Assembly: GCF_000003195.3 (NCBI RefSeq)
Contig: NC_012872.2
Location: 52,371,695-52,435,694 of the forward strand
DNA: 64,000 nt
Direction of reading: 5' to 3'
From: Sorghum bicolor
Taxonomy: Eukaryota > Streptophyta > Magnoliopsida > Poales > Poaceae
This document shows, in pieces, positions 1 to 10,601 of this stretch. A model generated the notes under the pieces. The model saw only the letters and a list, made by a program, of their open reading frames with translations, searched no databases and was not told the origin of the DNA. Positions within the stretch are counted from its first letter, which is position 1; the number at the start of each line of letters is the position of its first letter. Both the position numbers and the translations under genes were made by a program.

Positions 1-212
1 CTATGTTAGAAACCATGTCTATACGAGATCCAAGACATGCAGTGATATGATTGGTTGAGAAAAAAAAAGAATGGATGTGATTGGATAAAAAGTTATTGTA
101 TAGAAACTATCCATTGAGAGTATAGTTTCTTTAGACTAGTTTTTATATATAGTGCCTATAGAAACTAATAAGTATAGAAACTACGTATATTTCTAGCACT
201 GGATTGCCCTTA
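1..212. repeat. Probable MITE remnant at window edge
   Basis: AT-rich non-coding DNA with the motif GAAACTA repeated in both orientations (around 108, 130, 160 and 178). This looks like the inner part of a small inverted-repeat element whose left end lies outside the window. It ends at the TTA that starts the next MITE. No coding potential was seen. Confidence 0.3.
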
Positions 213-449
213 GAGCAAGTATAGTAAGATGTAAACTGGCTAAATGCTGAAGTAGAGAAGAGAGGGTAGAGAGAGAAGTAGCAGGCTCAAATCTTACGGC
301 CAGCTCAGACACATGAACCAAGAAACTTTATGAGATAGATCAGTGGGTCATGTATTAACAGTGAATATCTAACAAATATATGTGTGGGCAGGAAGAAGGC
401 TGCAAAAAACCTTATAGCCAACAGGTGGGTTGTATTACTAGCCTTGCTC
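213..449. mobile_element. Tourist/Harbinger-type MITE
   Basis: The ends form an imperfect inverted repeat: GAGCAAGTATAGTAA on the left, and the complement of TTACTAGCCTTGCTC on the right. TTA flanks both sides (210-212 and 450-452). A TTA/TAA 3-bp duplication is the signature of PIF/Harbinger-type (Tourist) MITEs. The interior is non-coding. Confidence 0.6.
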
Positions 450-452
450 TTA

Positions 453-684
453 GGCCTTGTTTACTTGGTGATTTTTTTTTAGTTTTGACTGTTGTAACAG
501 TTTTATTTGTATTTGGTAATTATTGTCCAACCATGGACTAATTAGGTTTAAAAATTTTGTCTCGCAAAATTACAGGTAAACTATGCAATTTGTTAGTTCT
601 TTATCAATATTTAATGCTCTATGCATATACCACAAGATTCGATATGAAGGAGAATCTTGAAATTTTTTTGAACTGAACCAGGCC
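453..684. mobile_element. Tourist-type MITE, GGCCTTGTTTA family
   Basis: Starts GGCCTTGTTTACTT and ends with its approximate complement, AACTGAACCAGGCC. It is flanked by TTA at 450-452 and 685-687. The interior shows the family core: an ATTGTCCAACCATGG-like block, AAATTTTGTCTCGCA, and TTAATGCTCTATGCAT. At least fifteen relatives lie elsewhere in the window. Non-coding. Confidence 0.8.
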
Positions 685-687
685 TTA

Positions 688-1018
688 GGCCGTGTTTAGT
701 TCCCCACCCAAAAATTTTTCATCCATCCCATCAAATCTTTAAACACATGCATGGAACATTAAATATAGATAAAAGAATAAACTAATTACACAGTTTGATT
801 GAAAATCGCGAAACGAATCTTTTAAGCCTAGTTAGTCCATGATTAGCTTTAGGTGCTAACCCACATGACAGATTAATTATGCTTAATAGATTTGTCTTGC
901 AGTTTCCAGACGAGATATGTAATTTGTTTTTTTATTTTTCTAAAAAACTCTCTCGACATCCTTCCGACATATCCGATGTGACACCCAAAAATTTTTCATC
1001 TCTAATCTAAACAGGACC
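688..1018. mobile_element. Tourist-type MITE, GGCCGTGTTTAG subfamily
   Basis: Begins GGCCGTGTTTAGTTCC and ends AATCTAAACAGGACC. It is flanked by TTA (685-687 and 1019-1021), and the left TTA is shared with the preceding MITE. It is longer than the neighbouring family and contains a GATGTGACACCCAAAAA block. A related but degraded element lies near 55,219-55,613. Confidence 0.75.
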
Positions 1019-1021
1019 TTA

Positions 1022-1140
1022 GGCAAATTTTTCAAAATTTTCTATCAGATTAAGTCTTACGACATTTACATAGATTATTAAATATAAATAAAAATAAATA
1101 ATTATACAATTTATCCGTAATTAGTCCAAAAACTTTTGGC
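1022..1140. repeat. Truncated Tourist-type MITE fragment
   Basis: This stretch has the inner half of the GGCCTTGTTTA family (TTTTCAAAATTTTC, then ATTAAATATAAATAAAAATAA) but no terminal repeat at either end. From here to 1,412 there is mixed-composition DNA in which I recognise no gene. Confidence 0.5.
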
Positions 1141-1412
1141 CCAGAACTGAAGAAGGCCTCGAGAGCAACTGGTTTCGACCTTGCTTGATCGATGACCATA
1201 AAATAGGGCTTGCAGTTTCTATCAAAAGACGCTCGAACACAAATACAACAATGTGTGTGTTCTGCTGGGGCCTGGGGTACAGTTCTACAGTACTCCAAGT
1301 CAACATGTGAGGCGCCACCTGGGCCCATAGCTCATCTCACAAGTCGCCGGTGTCAGGAACTCGATCATGAATCCGCTGGTCAATTCTGCACATCTGAACA
1401 GCCATCGATCAG

Positions 1413-1654
1413 GGCCTTGTTTAGTTTACCTGATAACTAAAAAGTTTTCAAGATTCCCTGTAATATCAAATCTTATGGCACATGCATGAAACATTAAATA
1501 TAGACGAAAACAAAAACTAATTACACAGTTTAGCTGTAAATCACGAGACAAATCTTTTAATCCTAGTTAGTCCATGATTAGATAATATTTATCACAAACA
1601 AACAAAAATGTTATAGTACCGAAAACTTTTCACTTTTCAGAACTAAACAAGTCC
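1413..1654. mobile_element. Tourist-type MITE, GGCCTTGTTTA family
   Basis: Begins GGCCTTGTTTAGTTTACC and ends AACTAAACAAGTCC, with the usual core of AAACATTAAATATAGACG and TAATTACACAGTTTAG. The flanking triplets are CAG and TAG, so the target duplication is eroded. Confidence 0.75.
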
Positions 1655-2199
1655 TAGGTCCCATAGCATGGAGGCGCGCATATGCTCTCACCACCGATTT
1701 TCCACCCTTGCTGACCGATGGGCACCACAGCCCTTGGATGTTTGTGCCGCCCTTCGTGGGAGAATTCTCGTGGGACGGCCCCAGGCCGAATGCTGCTCCT
1801 GCTCTGCTCCGTAGCTGCAGCTGCCTGCCATTTGTGCATATTGGCAGGCGCCGGCTGTCAAGGGACGGCCATTTGTTGGCGCCGCCCCCGGACGCGGATG
1901 GCATGATCGCAAGTCCGTGGTCTCGCAAGTCCAGCCAGCTCATGCCTGCAGATGGAAAAACACGTTGCTTAACGAGGTCCATCCAGCCAGTATCCATAAC
2001 AGGATACACCAGCTTTGCCACGAAGGAGTACTCCTAACGTAGTGTGCCCAACACTCCGTGCTCAGCACAATGCATCTTTATCCTTTCGAAGATCGAAGGG
2101 CTGCAATTCTCTCTCTCTCTCACCCTGGTGACCTGCCAAGGCAAACTCAATTTGGCAATAAAAAAAAAGAAAAAGGAATTTTTATTCCGGTCTCTGCAA
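1655..2199. other. Intergenic DNA, nothing recognised
   Basis: A moderately GC-rich patch (about 1,690-2,030) has short open frames in several phases, but none resembles a known protein. An A-rich patch at 2,160-2,180 precedes the LINE remnant. No gene is called. Confidence 0.4.
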
Positions 2200-2279
2200 G
2201 AGTTTTGCACACAACCAATTTTTATTAGAAAAACAACCTCTCAAAAAACAAAAGCAACAAAGGTAAAAATGATTGAACG

Positions 2280-3872
2280 CTAAGCGCTAAGCCTTTCCAG
2301 CGACGACCATCCATGTTTGGCAAAAATTTCCATAGCCACAGTCTCCATCATGCGACATGCCCACTTTAGAAGAGGTTTGTCGTTTTTCTTTTGCAGTGCG
2401 ATCCAAAAACGGGTCCAATACGTTGCCCTGAAAACAACCTGCAAATAAGAGTATAGTTGTTTTTTTTTATCAAAAATCCCTTCATTTCTAAATAGCCAAA
2501 TAGACCACAAGATTGCACTTGACCCCATACAAATCAGATAGCGCAAGTGTTAGTCTGTTTGTGCATCCCACAACCTAAATAAGTCGATTACATCTTTTGG
2601 TGGTTCGAGATTAAAAGCCACTTGGCAGACTCTCCAAACAAATCTAGCCACATGACAATCAAAGAACAAGTGTTGGATAGTTTCCTTATTGTCACAAAAA
2701 CAACATCTATCGTCTCCTTTCCATTTTCTCTTTTTTAAATTATCTTTGGTCAAAATTACCCCTTTTATCAAGAACCAAATAAATATCTTGATTTTAAGTG
2801 GTAATTTTAACTTCCATAACAACTTATTTAAAGGCATCGCAACTTGATTAATTAAGTGTTTATACATTGATTGTACTGTGAAAGAGCCTTGTCTTGTAAG
2901 ACTCCACTTAATGGAATCTTGTTGATCATCCAACTGCACAAATGCAATTTTAGCCACTAATTCATTCCATTTAAGAAGCTTTTCTCCTAATAGAGACCTT
3001 CTAAAAGAAATGTTAAGGGGTGTGGAAGCAAAAACATTGGCTACTGATATATGTCTTTTCCATGTAATATTGTATAAAGATGGATATTGCTCTTTGAGAA
3101 TGAAGTTTCCAAGCCACTTGTCTTCCCAAAACCTGGTTTGATTACCATTGTGAATGTTAAAAATAGAGAGATCAAGGAAGCGGTCTTTTACCTTCAAAAG
3201 GCCTGACCAGAAGTGTGAATCCCCTGGTTTCCAATAAACTTCACCAATGGTTTTATTTTTCAAATATTTATTCCTAAGAAGATCCTGTCAGATGCCATCT
3301 TCATTAACTAGTTTGTATAACCATTTGCTAAGTAAGCAAGCATTCTGAATTTCAAGATTCATGATACCAAGACCTCCTTGATCCTTTGGTAAACAAAGAA
3401 TTTCCCATTTCGATAATCTATACTTTTTCTTATGGTTGTCACCTTGCCAGAAAAAAGCTGATCTGTAGAAGTCTAGTTTCTTAAGAATGCCTTTGGGTAC
3501 TTCAAAAAAAGACATCATAAACATAGCCAAGCTACTCAGCACTGAGTTTATCAAAACTAACCTACCACCATAAGATAAAAGTTTACCCTTCCAATTACTC
3601 AACTTTTTTTGAAAGCGATCTTCAACCATCTTCCAGTCTTTATTAGTGAGCCTTTTGTGATTCATTGGTATACCCAAATATCTGAAAGGAAGATTACCCA
3701 TTCCACATCCAAAGATTTGTGAATATTGCTCCATGTGCTCCTTTGCCTCCCCATAGCAAAAAAGTTCACTTTTGTGGAAGTTAATTTTCAAACCAAACAG
3801 TTGCTCGAAGGCACATAAAATAGTTTTCATGTTCTTTGCTTGTTCTAAATCATGCTCCATGAAAAGTATAGT
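2280..3872 (-). pseudogene. LINE ORF2, C-terminal reverse transcriptase and zinc-binding domain
   Basis: This continues the RT directly after YADDTI: TILFMEHDLEQAKNM, then YLGIPMNHKRLTNKDW and the thumb region. A stop separates the segment ending near 3,288 from the next (MKNKTIGEVYWKPGD). Downstream is the zinc-binding RVT domain, with PLKIKIFIWFLIKG and a CCFCDNKETIQHLFFDC cluster. Another stop near 2,550 splits off the last ~88 residues. The split from the upstream half is purely the solo-LTR insertion. Confidence 0.85.
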
Positions 3873-4709
3873 TGAAAGGTCATTGTTTGGTTTTGGTAAT
3901 TGAGTGACAACTTAGGTGGACTAATAGTGTTTATGTGAGATACACAGGAGATTAGTCCACAGGTGATTATATGATGATGGAGGAGCTCATTGCATATGAG
4001 ACATGACATGGAGTCATGTGACCAAGGTGGAGAAGATCAAGATGAGGCTTGGCTTGATGGACCGGTTGCAAGAGTGAAGGGCAAGTCGGAGGCTTTGAAG
4101 CGAGGGACCACGTGTGACGGTGAAGCTTGAGCAAGACTTGGCGCCGATGGACCGAGGCAACGGTGAAGAGCAAGTGAGGTCAAGATTGATGAACCAATAC
4201 GGTCACGTGATGATATGAAGTGGATCATATCATTTGGTGATTGGTTGGTGCATGTGTTGCATCAACATTGGAGGAGATGGAATGGAAAGCGCAAGGCAAA
4301 GGTATAACCTAGGGCATTTCCATTTCACCGGTCATAGGTGTGTAGAGAAGTTTATGACCGGATTTAGGATAGATGGCCGTACTATCAAGAGGGGCAAACT
4401 TGTTTGCATATCGGTCATCTAGTGCCACTTGAGCGATCTAACTTTGCATACGTGTTAGGATCGAGTGGCGTGGCAAATTTGAGAGGCTAACTCCTTTGGG
4501 AAAATGTTTGTGAAAATGCTAACACACTTGCACTTGGTGGTGTACACTTGGTGGTGTTGGCACATTTGCAAAGGAGGTGGAGTTCCTAGGGTTGAGAGAG
4601 GTGTGGGTTTCTCTCTCCCTCCCGCCGAGCTTGCGAGGCGGGATTCGGCGCTTTTGAGAAAATTAAGAGCATATTTTCTATTGCGCCGGTGGGAAATTTG
4701 GAGAAGTCG

Positions 4710-5050
4710 CGGGAGTGACCGGACGCTAAGTGCAGAGGCACCGGACGCTGGTCCAGAGCGTCCGGTGTGGTGTCTGTGGCGCAGGTGTGCACTGGACGCA
4801 CCGGAGAGAGTCCGGTGCTCAGCGTCCGGTGTGCGGGCGGTTTGGCAACCCTCTCTGCGCACGAGTCCGGTGAGCACCGGACCGTCCGGTGTGGACTTTC
4901 AGAGCGTCCGGTGGTGCTGTGCAGGCGCGCGTGCGCAGTAGCCGTTGGCGGCAACGGTCGAGTTCAAACGGCTAGTGACACGTGGCGGTCAGCTGAGCAC
5001 CGGACGCTGGGTGTTGAGCGTCCGGTGGCTCCTTGAGAGCGTCCGGTGCC
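4710..5050. repeat. GC-rich array of CCGGACG / CGTCCGG motifs in the solo LTR
   Basis: Upstream of the TATA box the LTR carries many copies of ACCGGACG and its complement CGTCCGGT in both orientations. They create numerous potential hairpins in the U3-like region. The motif is dispersed, not in a strict tandem period. Its role is unknown; it may be regulatory sequence of the LTR. Confidence 0.7.
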
Positions 5051-5099
5051 CACGTGTTTTGCCCAGTGAAGGGGCAACGGCTAGTTTAGCCCTTGGGGC

Positions 5100-5107
5100 T
5101 ATAAATA
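5100..5107 (+). promoter_or_regulatory. TATA box of the solo LTR
   Basis: TATAAATA followed by GAAG, about 1.2 kb into the LTR. It sits between the GC-rich CCGGACG region and the presumed R-U5 part. It fits the core promoter of an LTR read on the plus strand. It is the only strong TATA motif found in the insert. Confidence 0.55.
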
Positions 5108-6185
5108 GAAGTGGTGGCCGGCCTTGGCCGGTGCTGAGCACCCTTGGGACTTAGTGTCCATGCTTAGGGAGTGCTAGTAAAGCCTCTAACTCACATATAC
5201 TTGATAGTGATCATCCGATTGTGTGAGTGAGCGATTCTAGTGCATTGCATTGAGAGATTGCATCGAGTGGCACTAGGTGTTCGTGTTGCAAGCAGGTGGT
5301 GCTTGTTACTCTTGGAGGTTGCCACCTCCTAGACGGCTTGGTGGCTTGTGACTCCGTCGAAGCACGCAAGGAGATTGTGCGGTGCTCCGGAGAAGAGATT
5401 GTGAGGGGTACGGTGCTCACCCCGCGGGGATCGCGAAGAGCAACTCTATTGGATCGTGCGTGTCGTTGAGCTACCTCACTTGTGGGTAGGTTCTTGCGGT
5501 GTCCTAGTGGGGACGAGGTTCGTGTAACACCTCTTAGCCGCCGAACCACCAAGTGTTGGTCGACACAACGGGGACGTAGCTTGGTGGCAACCAAGTGAAC
5601 CTCGGGAGAAAATCATCGTGTCAACATTGTTCTTCCCGCTGGTTTGCAAGTCCCTAACACAAGCTTGTTCTTACATTCATATATTTGTGCTTGTGTAGTT
5701 GCTCTTGTAATTAGTTAGCGTGTGTAGCTTGCTAGTTACCTTCTTGCTTGTGTAGCTAGAAGTAGTTCCCTTGCGTGACTTTTTTGGTTTGTGTAACCTT
5801 GTTAGTCACTTTGCTTAGCTTGTGTAGCTAAGTAAGTTGTGCTCTTTAATTTGGCATTAGTTGCCTTGTTATTGAGCTTGCTAGTGAGCTTAGGCGTTGT
5901 GCGCTTTGCCTCACTAGTTTGTGTAGGAGCTCTCCCGGTTTGCAAAGTACTAGTTGCATAGGTTTGTGTGACCTTGCTCCTAGAATTGTTTAGGTGAGCT
6001 CTTGCTTACGTAGCACCTTGTTTGCTTGTTTAGGATCTTTTACAAGGTGCTAGAGAACTTAGATAGAGGGGTGTAGTCTTGGCTAGACCGATAGTTTTAG
6101 TTTCGCTTTTGTTTCGGTTAGCCGGTGCGATAAGTTTTAGAAAGGACTATTCACCCCCCCTCTAGTCCGCCATCTCGACCCTTCA

Positions 6186-8268
6186 ATAGTGTCATCGGCA
6201 TATTGCAAAACTGAGAGGCCACCATCCACCAAATGCGGAATGAGGCCTTGAATTTGGCCATCCTCTTTGGCCCTAGTAATGAATATGGCTAACATATCCG
6301 CAACTAGATTAAAAAGAATAGGTGAAAGTGGATCACCTTGCCGTAGGCCTTTTTTGGTTTGAAAATAACGCCCGACATTATTATTTACTTTCACAGCAAC
6401 ACTGCCTCCAGAAACAAATTGTTGGACCCATCGGCGCCACAAAGGCGCGAATCCTTTCATTCTTAGTGTTTGCTGGAGGAAAGTCCATTTCACTTGTCAT
6501 ACGCTTTCTCAAAATCAATTTTAAAAATTACCCCATTTAGTTTTTTCCTATGCAATTCATGAATTGTTTCATGTAAAATTGTCACTCCCTCTAAAATATA
6601 TCGACCCGGAAGGAAAGCTGTTTGTGAGGGTTGTATTACCTTCTTAGCCACAAAATTTATTCTATTTGTTGCTACCTTTGTGAAAATCTTGAAGCTCACA
6701 TTTAAAAGGCAAATAGGTCTATACTGTTGAATCCTAATTGCCTCTTGGCATTTCGGTAACAGTGTTATAATTCCAAAGTTGAGAGAAAAAAGTGGCAGAT
6801 CTTCTTTATGAAAGTCATGGAACATGGCCATCAAATCAGCCTTTATGACTTCCCAAAAAACTTGATAGAATTCAGCGGGAAAACCATCCGGCCCCGGAGC
6901 CTTATTGTGTTTCATTTGAAAGATAGCCGCTTTTACCTCTGCTTCAGCAAACTCGGCATTGAGGATATCATTCTCAAAATCTGATACCTGAGGAATGTCC
7001 TCAATTCTACTCTCCAACATAGTAAAATTATTTTCCTCGGGAGGGCCAAACAAATTTTGGTAGTAGGAGGTTATGTGCTCTTTTAGCTCTGTCTCATCTT
7101 TTATAATATTATTGTTTCCCTCCAACTGAAAAATTCTACTCTTTCTATACTTACCATTAGCAACGAGATGGAAATATTTTGTGTTGTTATCACCTTCTAG
7201 TAGACCTTTAGTTTTTGACCTTTGAAACCAAGCTATCTCTTCTTCTCTCAACAAATGAGAGATTCTATCTCTTAGGCAACGAAGCATATCTAACTCGTTT
7301 GGAGATAGATCAGAGTACTCTGCCTTCTTATCTAAAGTGTCAATCATGGATTTAATATCCTTTTTTTCTTGCTTATTTTTTCCTCTAACATGTCTTCCCC
7401 ACCCTCTTAGATATTGGCGTGTCCGCCTAATCTTGAATTGCCATCTTTGTAAAGAATTTGTACCCCTATTTTCATTATTCCACACATCTCTTACCTGTTC
7501 AAAGAAACCATTCGTAAGTAGCCAACATAATTCAAATTGAAAAGGACGTTGTTGCCTTGAGTAGTAGAAGTTCCGCAATCCAAAAGTAACGGTGTGTGAT
7601 CTGAAATATCTCTAGTTAAAGCTTGCACCACCGCTAAAGGGAATTCTTGTTCCCAGTCTGTGCTTACTAAAACTCGGTCTAGCCTTTCAAATGTCGGCGT
7701 ATCAAGAGAGTTAGCCCATGTAAACTGTCGGCCAGAGAGATCTAATTCTCTCAAGTTAAGACTGTCGATGCAAGCATTAAAAAGAAAGGGCCATCTATCA
7801 TTGTATCTATCATTATTTTTTTCAGACGGTGTCCTGATAATATTAAAGTCTCCACCTAAGAGGGTTGGTTTGTCTTCGCTACTACAAATTTGAACCATCT
7901 CAGTTAGGAAAACTTCTTTTAACTCGTCTTGTGCTGCTCCATAAGCAGCAATGAGAACCCATTGAAAGCCATCTTCTTTGTTTCGAACATTGAATTTAAT
8001 GTGAAAATCTCCTAGGATTATATCACCAATATCAAGAACTTGAAGATTAATCTGAAGCAAAATTCCACCAGATTGTCCTCTAGGTGAAGTCCAATGCCAA
8101 AAAAAGTCTACCACCGCAAAAGTGGTTCAAGTCAAAAGTAGTAAAATCATCTCTGCGAGTTTCTAAAATTGCTATGAAATCAAGCTTGTGGTCACATGAA
8201 GTATCAAAGAGAAATTTATATTTAGCCAAGTCCCTAAGACCTCTGCTATTCCAAAACAGACCTTTCAT
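6186..8268 (-). pseudogene. LINE ORF2, endonuclease and N-terminal reverse transcriptase
   Basis: Starts at the ATG at 8,268 (MKGLFWNSRGLRD). The first ~60 residues are in one frame; after a shift near 8,110 the endonuclease continues with GGDFNIIRTPSEK and the SDHTPLLL motif typical of APE-like nucleases. After another shift near 7,560 the linker and RT follow: NKAPGPDGFPAEFYQ, LLPKC, YRPICLLNVSFKIFTK, then KIDFEKAYD. A further shift near 6,490 leads to GLRQGDPLSPILFNLVADM and the catalytic YADDTI at the solo-LTR boundary. The domain order and motifs are those of L1-clade plant LINEs. At least three frameshifts make it inactive. Confidence 0.85.
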
Positions 8269-9404
8269 TTTGAACTTCGTTTTTTAAGATTGGTGACACG
8301 ACGAACCTGTACTTTCTTTTTTTGTGAGGAATTTTTCTTTTTGGACACTGTATGCCATTCACCTCCAATATGATTGGCATCATCATCAGCAGGTTCATCG
8401 ATTATGCCACTACATAAGTGGCCAAGCGTAATATATTCTATCTCATTGTCTTCTGTCTCATCAGAACTATCTAAGCAATTATCCTGTGCATTTCTCTCTA
8501 TCTGGTTTGCATTATGAAGCTCACCACTCTTAATTTCAGAAAAATGACTTTATCTGAAATGGATAAAATTGAATTATTAAAATTCTTACCATTTGCTGGA
8601 ATCTCCAAGTTCTTCATAGCCACAAGGTGTTCGGCTCTCTCCAACGAGTCTTCATCAACCGTGGCTTCCCTCCTTTTGCTCCGTCTAATCGGAGTTTGTG
8701 GCGACACTCTCTTGGAAGGGGTTGCTGGAAGTCTTGTATTTACCTCTGCATCATCCTCTTGCATCACCTGTGAAGCTATTTCATCTAGCACAATATCAAC
8801 TGCATTATCCAAAATACACTCTGCTTGCTTCCTGTACCATGCCTCTGATGGTAAATCAGCACATTGGATTGCAACCTGATTGTCCATGTACTTGGACTGC
8901 TCGGGTACATCTACAATCAACCCATTTAGAAGAATAGAAGGGCTAGATGCAAGATGCTCAGTATCTAAACCAACCGTAGGCTCCAAATGCCTATCTAAAG
9001 TAGTGGATATGTTCATGTCACTTTTTTCTGTAACTTGCTTGTTACTGTTAGACTGCTGATTAAACCCACCTTGAGAAGATTTATGCTCACGTGTGGGAGC
9101 AGAGGAATTTCCACCAAGAGTTGCTGTAGAGTTTTTGCCAATTTCCTTCTCTTCTTCACTTAGAAGATCATCATCTTCATCCATTGGATCTTTATCCCTG
9201 TCTGCACTAGAATGTGCTCCTGATCCATCCCCTTCCTCCACAATGAAATAAATGGCATGCAAATATTTTCCAAACACCACCTCAAGGGTTTGGGGAATTT
9301 TTTTAGGTTCAAGAACTGCCACTTTGATGCAAGCTAAATCGTAATGGCAATTACTGTACATTGCATTGCACTGAGAGTGCACGGCAAGAGGATACTTGCA
9401 ACCT
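8265..9404 (-). pseudogene. LINE ORF1 (gag-like), truncated and frameshifted
   Basis: The minus-strand frame enters from the MITE boundary at 9,404 with PGCKYPLAVHSQCN and continues as an acidic, polar protein. Near 8,521-8,560 it loses frame and meets a stop at 8,498. The next frame resumes directly (GELHNANQIERNAQ) and runs to a lysine-rich end (KKKVQVRRVTNLKKRSSK) with TGA at 8,265-8,267. That TGA overlaps the ATG of ORF2 in ATGA. One indel therefore accounts for the break. The first ~27 residues of the longest open frame come from the MITE, not the LINE. Plant LINE ORF1 proteins bind RNA and accompany ORF2 in target-primed reverse transcription. Confidence 0.7.
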
Positions 9405-9643
9405 GGCCTGTTTAGTTCAAAAAAGTTTGCAAATTTTTTTACATTTTCCATGAAATCGATGTTTGCGGTACATGCATGAAACATTAAATATAGATAAAAG
9501 AAATAACTAATTGCACAGTTTACTTGTAATTTGTGAGATAAATCTTTTGAGCCTAGTTAATATATGATTGAACAATATTTATTAAATACAAACGAAAGTA
9601 CTAAAGTATCTATTTTGTAAAACTTTTTAGACTAAACAAGGCC
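9405..9643. mobile_element. Tourist-type MITE truncating LINE ORF1
   Basis: Starts GGCCTGTTTAGTTC and ends GACTAAACAAGGCC, with the family core (CATGCATGAAACATTAAA, TAATTGCACAGTTTAC). Its left end abuts the last recognisable LINE ORF1 codon. No matching 3-bp flank is preserved. Confidence 0.75.
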
Positions 9644-9690
9644 CTTCTTCTCCTAGCTGGAGAAGCGTTGTCGCCCATCTAGCTTTAGTA

Positions 9691-9901
9691 GGCCTTCTTT
9701 AGTTCGTAAAAATTTTTGGCTCGGACTACTGTAGCACTTCCGTTTTTATTTCATGGAGTAACTAGACTCAAAAGATTCATCTCGCGGTTTACAGGTAAAC
9801 TGTGAAATTAGTTTTTATTTTCATCTATATTTAATGCTTTATGTATGTGCCGCAAGATTCGATGTCACCGGAAATCTTGAAAAATTTTGAGTAACAAGGC
9901 C
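9691..9901. mobile_element. Tourist-type MITE, GGCCTTGTTTA family
   Basis: Begins GGCCTTCTTTAGTTCG and ends GAGTAACAAGGCC. The flanks are GTA on the left and TTA on the right, a one-mismatch target duplication. The element is in the opposite orientation to its neighbour at 9,405, judged from the order of the core blocks. Confidence 0.7.
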
Positions 9902-9962
9902 TTATCCAAACCGTGACTTTTTTTTTCTTTCTAATGTTGTACTACTCAAAGCCAGCTGTTTA

Positions 9963-10192
9963 CGACTTGTTTAGTTCGTAAAAATTTTCAAGATTCTCCG
10001 TCACATTGAATCTTTGGTCGCATGCATGGAGCATTAAATATAGATCAAAATAAAAACTAATTGTACAGTTTACCTATAATTTGTGAGATGAATCTTTTGA
10101 GCCTAGTTATTCCTTGATTCAACAATGTTTGTCAAATAAAAACGAAAGTAATATAGTAGTAAAAACTAAAAATTTTGCAAAGTAAACAAGAG
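9963..10192. mobile_element. Tourist-type MITE, diverged ends
   Basis: The core blocks (GGAGCATTAAATATAG, AATTTGTGAGATGAATC) and the near-terminal CTTGTTTAGTTCG and AGTAAACAAG are present. The outermost bases GGCC have decayed on both sides. Confidence 0.65.
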
Positions 10193-10270
10193 TATGGAGT
10201 AGAATCTGCCAAATGCCAAGCTTGCGCGGACGACGGAAAACTGCTTGGAAAATGCCAAATTGGCAATTAA

Positions 10271-10513
10271 GGCCTTGTTTAATTTTATTTTATTTTTCAA
10301 AATATACACAGAAACACTTTTGTTTATATTTAACAAATATTATCTAATCATGGATTAACTAAGCTCAAAAGATTCGTTTTGCAAATTATAGGTGAACTGT
10401 ATAATTAGTTTTTATTTTTCGTTTATATTTAATGCTCTATGCATGCGTCTAAAAATTCGATATAACGAGGAATATAAAAAAATTTACAAATTTTTTTAGA
10501 ACTAAACAAGGCC
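10271..10513. mobile_element. Tourist-type MITE with TAA duplication
   Basis: Begins GGCCTTGTTTAATTTT and ends AACTAAACAAGGCC. It is flanked by a perfect TAA at 10,268-10,270 and 10,514-10,516, as expected for a Harbinger-mobilised element. Confidence 0.8.
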
Positions 10514-10601
10514 TAACTTCTTTAGAATTGCGGTCATTTCTTGCACTGTACAAGTCATACTAGAACATTCTCCTAGTTTATGAAGTTATTTCTGCTTTGT
10601 A

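Larger units (their letters stand above)
3873..6185. mobile_element. Solo LTR (2,313 bp) inside the LINE
   Basis: It begins TGAAAGGTC and ends GACCCTTCA, which are terminal inverted repeats of the TG...CA type. It is flanked by a perfect 5-bp duplication ATAGT (3,868-3,872 and 6,186-6,190). Removing the insert and one ATAGT restores the LINE reading across YADDTILF. TG...CA ends with a 5-bp duplication are diagnostic of LTR retrotransposons. No gag-pol, primer-binding site or second LTR is present, so it is a solo LTR left by LTR-LTR recombination. A TATAAATA box lies at 5,100-5,107. The short open frames inside are not recognisable proteins. Confidence 0.85.
2200..9404 (-). mobile_element. 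Degenerate L1-type LINE, interrupted by a solo LTR
   Basis: Read on the minus strand, this is a plant L1-clade non-LTR retrotransposon: ORF1 (to 9,404), an APE-type endonuclease, a reverse transcriptase, and a C-terminal zinc-binding domain ending near 2,280. Several frameshifts and stops break both ORFs. A 2,313-bp solo LTR sits within the RT domain. A Tourist MITE at 9,405 truncates the 5' end, so the ORF1 N terminus and 5' UTR are missing. The 3' limit near 2,200 is approximate because no clear poly(A) tail or target duplication was found. Confidence 0.85.

Noticed and set aside
9645..9663. Short palindrome CTTCTCC-TAGCT-GGAGAAG as a terminator or microRNA hairpin
   Set aside because: The stem is only seven pairs and lies between two MITEs, with no transcript context.
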